A DNA stretch of 64,000 nucleotides from Leishmania infantum JPCM5 (lineage: Eukaryota > Euglenozoa > Kinetoplastea > Trypanosomatida > Trypanosomatidae). The notes beneath the pieces are model-generated. The model worked only from the letters and a program-made list of their open reading frames with translations. It ran no database searches and was not told the origin of the DNA. Where the stretch lies: the NCBI RefSeq assembly GCF_000002875.2, contig NC_009408.2, forward strand, positions 709,501 to 773,500. Reading direction: 5' to 3'. Made by a program: the position numbers and the translations under genes. Within the stretch, counting starts at the first letter, position 1; each line of letters starts with the position of its first letter. This document shows, one piece after another, positions 61,106-64,000 of this stretch.

Positions 61106-62025
61106 GGGAGACGTGCCTAGAGGTGGTGAACGAGAGAGGAGAGCGAGGTCAGCGGTCACGACGCAGCACTGACAAGGCGTCCGCGGAAAACCGAGAGATG
61201 CACTGGCAGGCACCTCGCCAGAGAGGGAGGCGACACGCGGGGCACAACGCCGACGGCGACGAGAGGAACGAGAGAAAGACGAAAGGACGTATCGTGGGGG
61301 ATATCATACGACATACGCGCGCGTGCGCGTGTGCACAGGAGAAGGGCTGCTGCGTGGCTCTTGGGCAATCATGGCGGTGCGCGCGGCGGCAACGAGGACT
61401 GGGCCGTCCGGTGCGGAGAATGCGCACCTTCAAGAACGCAAGCAATTACCGCTCTCCGAATGACCTCAGAGAACTTAGACGTGCGTGCGACCGGGTATGC
61501 AGGGGTAGAGGTGGCGCTGGAAGACCCCACAAACCACAGACAGAGGGGGAGAGAGAGACATGAAGAGTTAGAGGGAGACGGAGGGTAGGTGGAAGACAGC
61601 CGATACACACACGCACACACAAAAGGAACGCAGCTGCAGAAGGAGAAGGCAGCTGACGGTGCAACTGTATGCCGCACGAGGCGGCAGAAGCCCTCCCATG
61701 TCGCTGTGACACCCTGTGTACACCATGGACACAACGAGCAGCATCAGAAGCGAATACGCCTGAGCACCTCTGCTCCTTGCTTCTTACGGAGGCAACGGCA
61801 TGACAGTCATCTATGTCCGTGCGGTTCACATCAGAGAGCGAGAGGCCTGATAGAGGAGGGGGAAGGGGTGGACGTAGTGTGCGCAAACCCACATACACTC
61901 CGCACTAGAGTCGAGAATGCGTAGCACAAGCAACGGCCAGGTATCATGGGCATCAACTGTAGTCGGGCTTCCAAGACGTCGTGCACAGCAGCACGTGAGC
62001 TCGACCCCCTCTTCGCCAAGTCGAC
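61106..62025. other. Spacer upstream of VPS34
   Basis: About 920 bases; the acceptor tract described at 61117-61146 on the left, 3'UTR of the cofactor D gene on the right. CA-rich near 61600-61620. No gene seen. Confidence 0.55.
61117..61146 (-). promoter_or_regulatory. Candidate spliced-leader acceptor of VPS34
   Basis: Minus-sense C/T-rich tract (61119-61146) immediately followed by AG at 61118-61117; leader would be 11 bases. Confidence 0.5.
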
Positions 62026-64000
62026 TCAGTAGCCGGTCTCCTGCACGAGCGACTTGTACGTGGCGGCTACCGCACCCCGCAGACTCCGCGCCGGCTGCAT
62101 GGAGCCTCGCTGCGCGTCTTCGTTCGCCGACTCCCCGGCGTTGGCTGCTCGAGCGGCAGGGGGGTCAATCTCCAGCATGTCGTACAGCTCATTGCGCGCA
62201 GCCCTCGTGCGCGCAGCGTCGCTGCCGTCCCACTGCACCAGCATGAGGTGCGCCATCGCGCGCCTGCACCCCTCCAGCGGGAGGCCTGCTGGGGCGAGCG
62301 CGCCGGAGGTCAACACTAGCAGCGACGCGTAGAGGTCTGAGGCCACTTTGGCCCGTACCTTGGGGTAGCGGCTGGCAATCATCGTCAGCGCAAGCGTCCA
62401 CGCACCGCGCCGCACCTCGACGTCAGGGCTTCGGCACACGTTCGTCAAGAGTGGCACCATCGCCAGCAGCACGATGATGTTCAGCGCAAAGTGCTTCAGT
62501 TCCTTTCGCAGCATCTCCAGCACTGCGCGGTGCTGCTCGACAGCAAAGACGCTCTCGTTGATGAGCAGGTCCAGGACGCGGCTGGCCGGCTTCAGCATGC
62601 GCTCTTCATGCTCGTGGGCCACAAGGACGTCCATGAGACACGCAGACAGGCGCTGCGGCAAGGCAGCCGAGGCTTCAGCGCTCGTCGCGTGGTCGCCATG
62701 GAAAGCGCTGAGCAGCGCCGCCGCAGCCGGCCTGCGCACGTGCTCGGAGAGGTCACCCGCAGCCACGACGAGGCCCTCCATCGCGGCGTGGGCGAGGCTC
62801 ACAGGACAGTGTATCAGCACGAACGGGCCAATGCAGCTGATGACCTGCTGCGTATTGTTCCAGGCGAGGGGTTCGCCGCGCTCGCCACCAGCGTCGCTGT
62901 CTTCACCGGTAACATGGGTCACCAAGCGCCGAAGGTGTGCCCGAAACAGCGCCACCTCTGCCTTGATACTGAGCTCGTAGTTACTCAGACCCACATCCTT
63001 GTCCGTCCCTTCGGCCCACAACGCCTTGTCGCATGGTTCGTCCAGCAGCACGCGCGTCAGCACACCTCCGGCCACAGCCCGTACACGGTCGAGCTTCTCC
63101 AAGATACATCGCACCACGCCTTGCAGCACACGCATCGTGGTGGCCGCCGTGCAGAGCGGGACTGCCGCAGCGGCTGTGAGGCCGTACGTCAGCAGAGAGG
63201 GAAGTCCCTCAAGCACGGCCAGCCGCACAAACGAGCCGACGTCGCCGCGCTTGTCCGTCGCGTAGTCCTGCAGTGCTTGCAGCACTGTTTCCTCCATTAC
63301 CGTGGTGTACCACGCCGGCGTCACAGGTGGCGCGCCGGGGTCGATGCGGACGAGCACCTGCGCGAGCGAGCGCACCGCGTTGCGGCGGACATGAGCGTCC
63401 GCCAGCTCCGGGTTCTGCAGGTCCTCGGCGCTCAACAACGAGGCGCGCTGCAGCACGGGGAGAAACGCTTCGAATGCGAGAGGGGCTGATGCGCCACTGG
63501 TGGGCCCGTCGGCACTTGTCATTGCCCCTGGCGCCCACGGCGCATTCAGCAGCGTCGCAGGCAACCCACCTACCGCGGCGAGAAAGCCGCGCCGACTCAG
63601 GACACGCTGCGCCGGCAAGCAGCCTTCGTACACCTCCATCAATACCTTGCCGTGAAAGGATGGGAGAAACTTCACGAAGTATGTCTGCGCCACCGCGCAG
63701 AAGGTGTCCGCAGCGGCGTGCTGCACCCAGTCCAAAATGTTGTCCCACGAGTCCTTTAGAAATGCAAAGACGACGGCGAGGGTCCGCACCTTGTCTACCC
63801 GCCCACCAACTCGTCTCACCTCCACCGTGTTCGGCAAGGGCAGGGACTGGCCAGCAATGGCTTGCAGCATGACGCAGCATGCTTGTCGGATGTGCGTGCC
63901 ACCGCGCGCGCTAAAGCCACGAGACCCCTCAAGAGTTGCCAGCATACCAATAAACTGCACTATGTGACCCTCGCTCCACGCAGACGGCGTGAGGTTGCGG
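62026..64000 (-). CDS. TBCD: Tubulin-specific chaperone D (cofactor D), C-terminal part
   Basis: About 657 codons are visible and the frame is still open at the right edge, so the N-terminal part of the gene lies outside the window. Helical HEAT-like repeats run throughout. Diagnostic segments are RRGFLAAVGGLPATLL and QDYATDKRGDVGSFVRLAVL, the latter matching the TBCD signature Y-x-T-D-x-R-G-D-V-G-x-W/F-V-R. TBCD captures beta-tubulin from cofactor A, joins cofactors E and C, and can disrupt the alpha/beta heterodimer; it acts in the cytosol and is also linked to basal bodies and cilia. The protein ends EIDPPAARAANAGES...YKSLVQETGY. Nothing broken is seen in this part. Confidence 0.88.
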   Translation of the reverse strand, partial: RNLTPSAWSEGHIVQFIGMLATLEGSRGFSARGGTHIRQACCVMLQAIAGQSLPLPNTVEVRRVGGRVDKVRTLAVVFAFLKDSWDNILDWVQHAAADTFCAVAQTYFVKFLPSFHGKVLMEVYEGCLPAQRVLSRRGFLAAVGGLPATLLNAPWAPGAMTSADGPTSGASAPLAFEAFLPVLQRASLLSAEDLQNPELADAHVRRNAVRSLAQVLVRIDPGAPPVTPAWYTTVMEETVLQALQDYATDKRGDVGSFVRLAVLEGLPSLLTYGLTAAAAVPLCTAATTMRVLQGVVRCILEKLDRVRAVAGGVLTRVLLDEPCDKALWAEGTDKDVGLSNYELSIKAEVALFRAHLRRLVTHVTGEDSDAGGERGEPLAWNNTQQVISCIGPFVLIHCPVSLAHAAMEGLVVAAGDLSEHVRRPAAAALLSAFHGDHATSAEASAALPQRLSACLMDVLVAHEHEERMLKPASRVLDLLINESVFAVEQHRAVLEMLRKELKHFALNIIVLLAMVPLLTNVCRSPDVEVRRGAWTLALTMIASRYPKVRAKVASDLYASLLVLTSGALAPAGLPLEGCRRAMAHLMLVQWDGSDAARTRAARNELYDMLEIDPPAARAANAGESANEDAQRGSMQPARSLRGAVAATYKSLVQETGY

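Noticed and set aside
1..64000. CRISPR arrays, bacterial operons, Shine-Dalgarno sites
   Set aside because: All short tandem repeats are simple microsatellites and the gene set is eukaryotic, so these features are not expected or seen.
1..64000. tRNA, rRNA, spliced-leader RNA or telomeric repeats
   Set aside because: I looked for T-loop boxes, the spliced-leader core and TTAGGG arrays on both strands and saw none; snoRNAs cannot be judged by eye.
5149..64000. A strand switch (convergent or divergent transcription) inside the window
   Set aside because: Every recognisable gene from 1288 to the right edge is on the minus strand and no gene of opposite polarity was found in the long spacers.

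Overview
The window looks like nuclear DNA of a trypanosomatid, most likely Leishmania. All 17 confident protein genes lie on the minus strand and none shows an intron, as expected of one polycistronic transcription unit. The spaces before genes carry pyrimidine-rich tracts followed by AG on the sense strand (spliced-leader acceptors). Coding sequence is GC-rich, with long Ser/Ala/Pro/Gln low-complexity inserts in conserved domains. Three near-identical ~0.5 kb SIDER2-like retroposon copies sit in 3' flanks in gene-sense orientation. Species cannot be fixed from sequence alone.

Layout in transcription order (high to low coordinates). The 3' part of tubulin cofactor D (running off the right edge), the class III PI3-kinase VPS34, a PCIF1-family adenosine methyltransferase relative, a helical basic protein, a SAXO-type microtubule protein, a beta-propeller/coiled-coil protein that may be the Nup82/88-like nucleoporin, a 962-aa coiled-coil protein, a 791-aa orphan, a 366-aa membrane protein, SIDER copy C, an ITPK-type inositol phosphate kinase ending in a CaaX box, a 523-aa coiled-coil protein, a Pam18/TIM14-like J-protein lacking HPD, a PTAR1-like prenyltransferase alpha-repeat protein, a PLAA/Doa1 orthologue, a PHO80-like cyclin, a 10.4 kb gene-poor stretch with SIDER copy B, a second larger PHO80-like cyclin with an extended N-terminus, a 5.2 kb gene-poor stretch with SIDER copy A, and a SPRY/LisH RanBPM-like protein.

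The genes do not form one pathway, as is normal for trypanosomatid units; expression is presumably set after transcription by 3'UTRs, which makes the SIDER copies relevant. The left half (about 5-27 kb) is unusually gene-poor, rich in dinucleotide and G-run repeats and carries an assembly gap at 27,048-27,131. Genes are much denser from 27.7 kb to the right edge.

The most interesting items are the PCIF1-like protein with DVPY in place of the NPPF catalytic motif (candidate for N6 methylation of the cap-4 adenosine, or a degenerate relative), the CaaX-terminated inositol phosphate kinase, the J-protein with HSD instead of HPD, the PTAR1-like protein, and the SIDER copies, one of which abuts an older SIDER remnant. 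Start codons are the ATG judged most likely; non-ATG upstream extensions of the frames were discarded.
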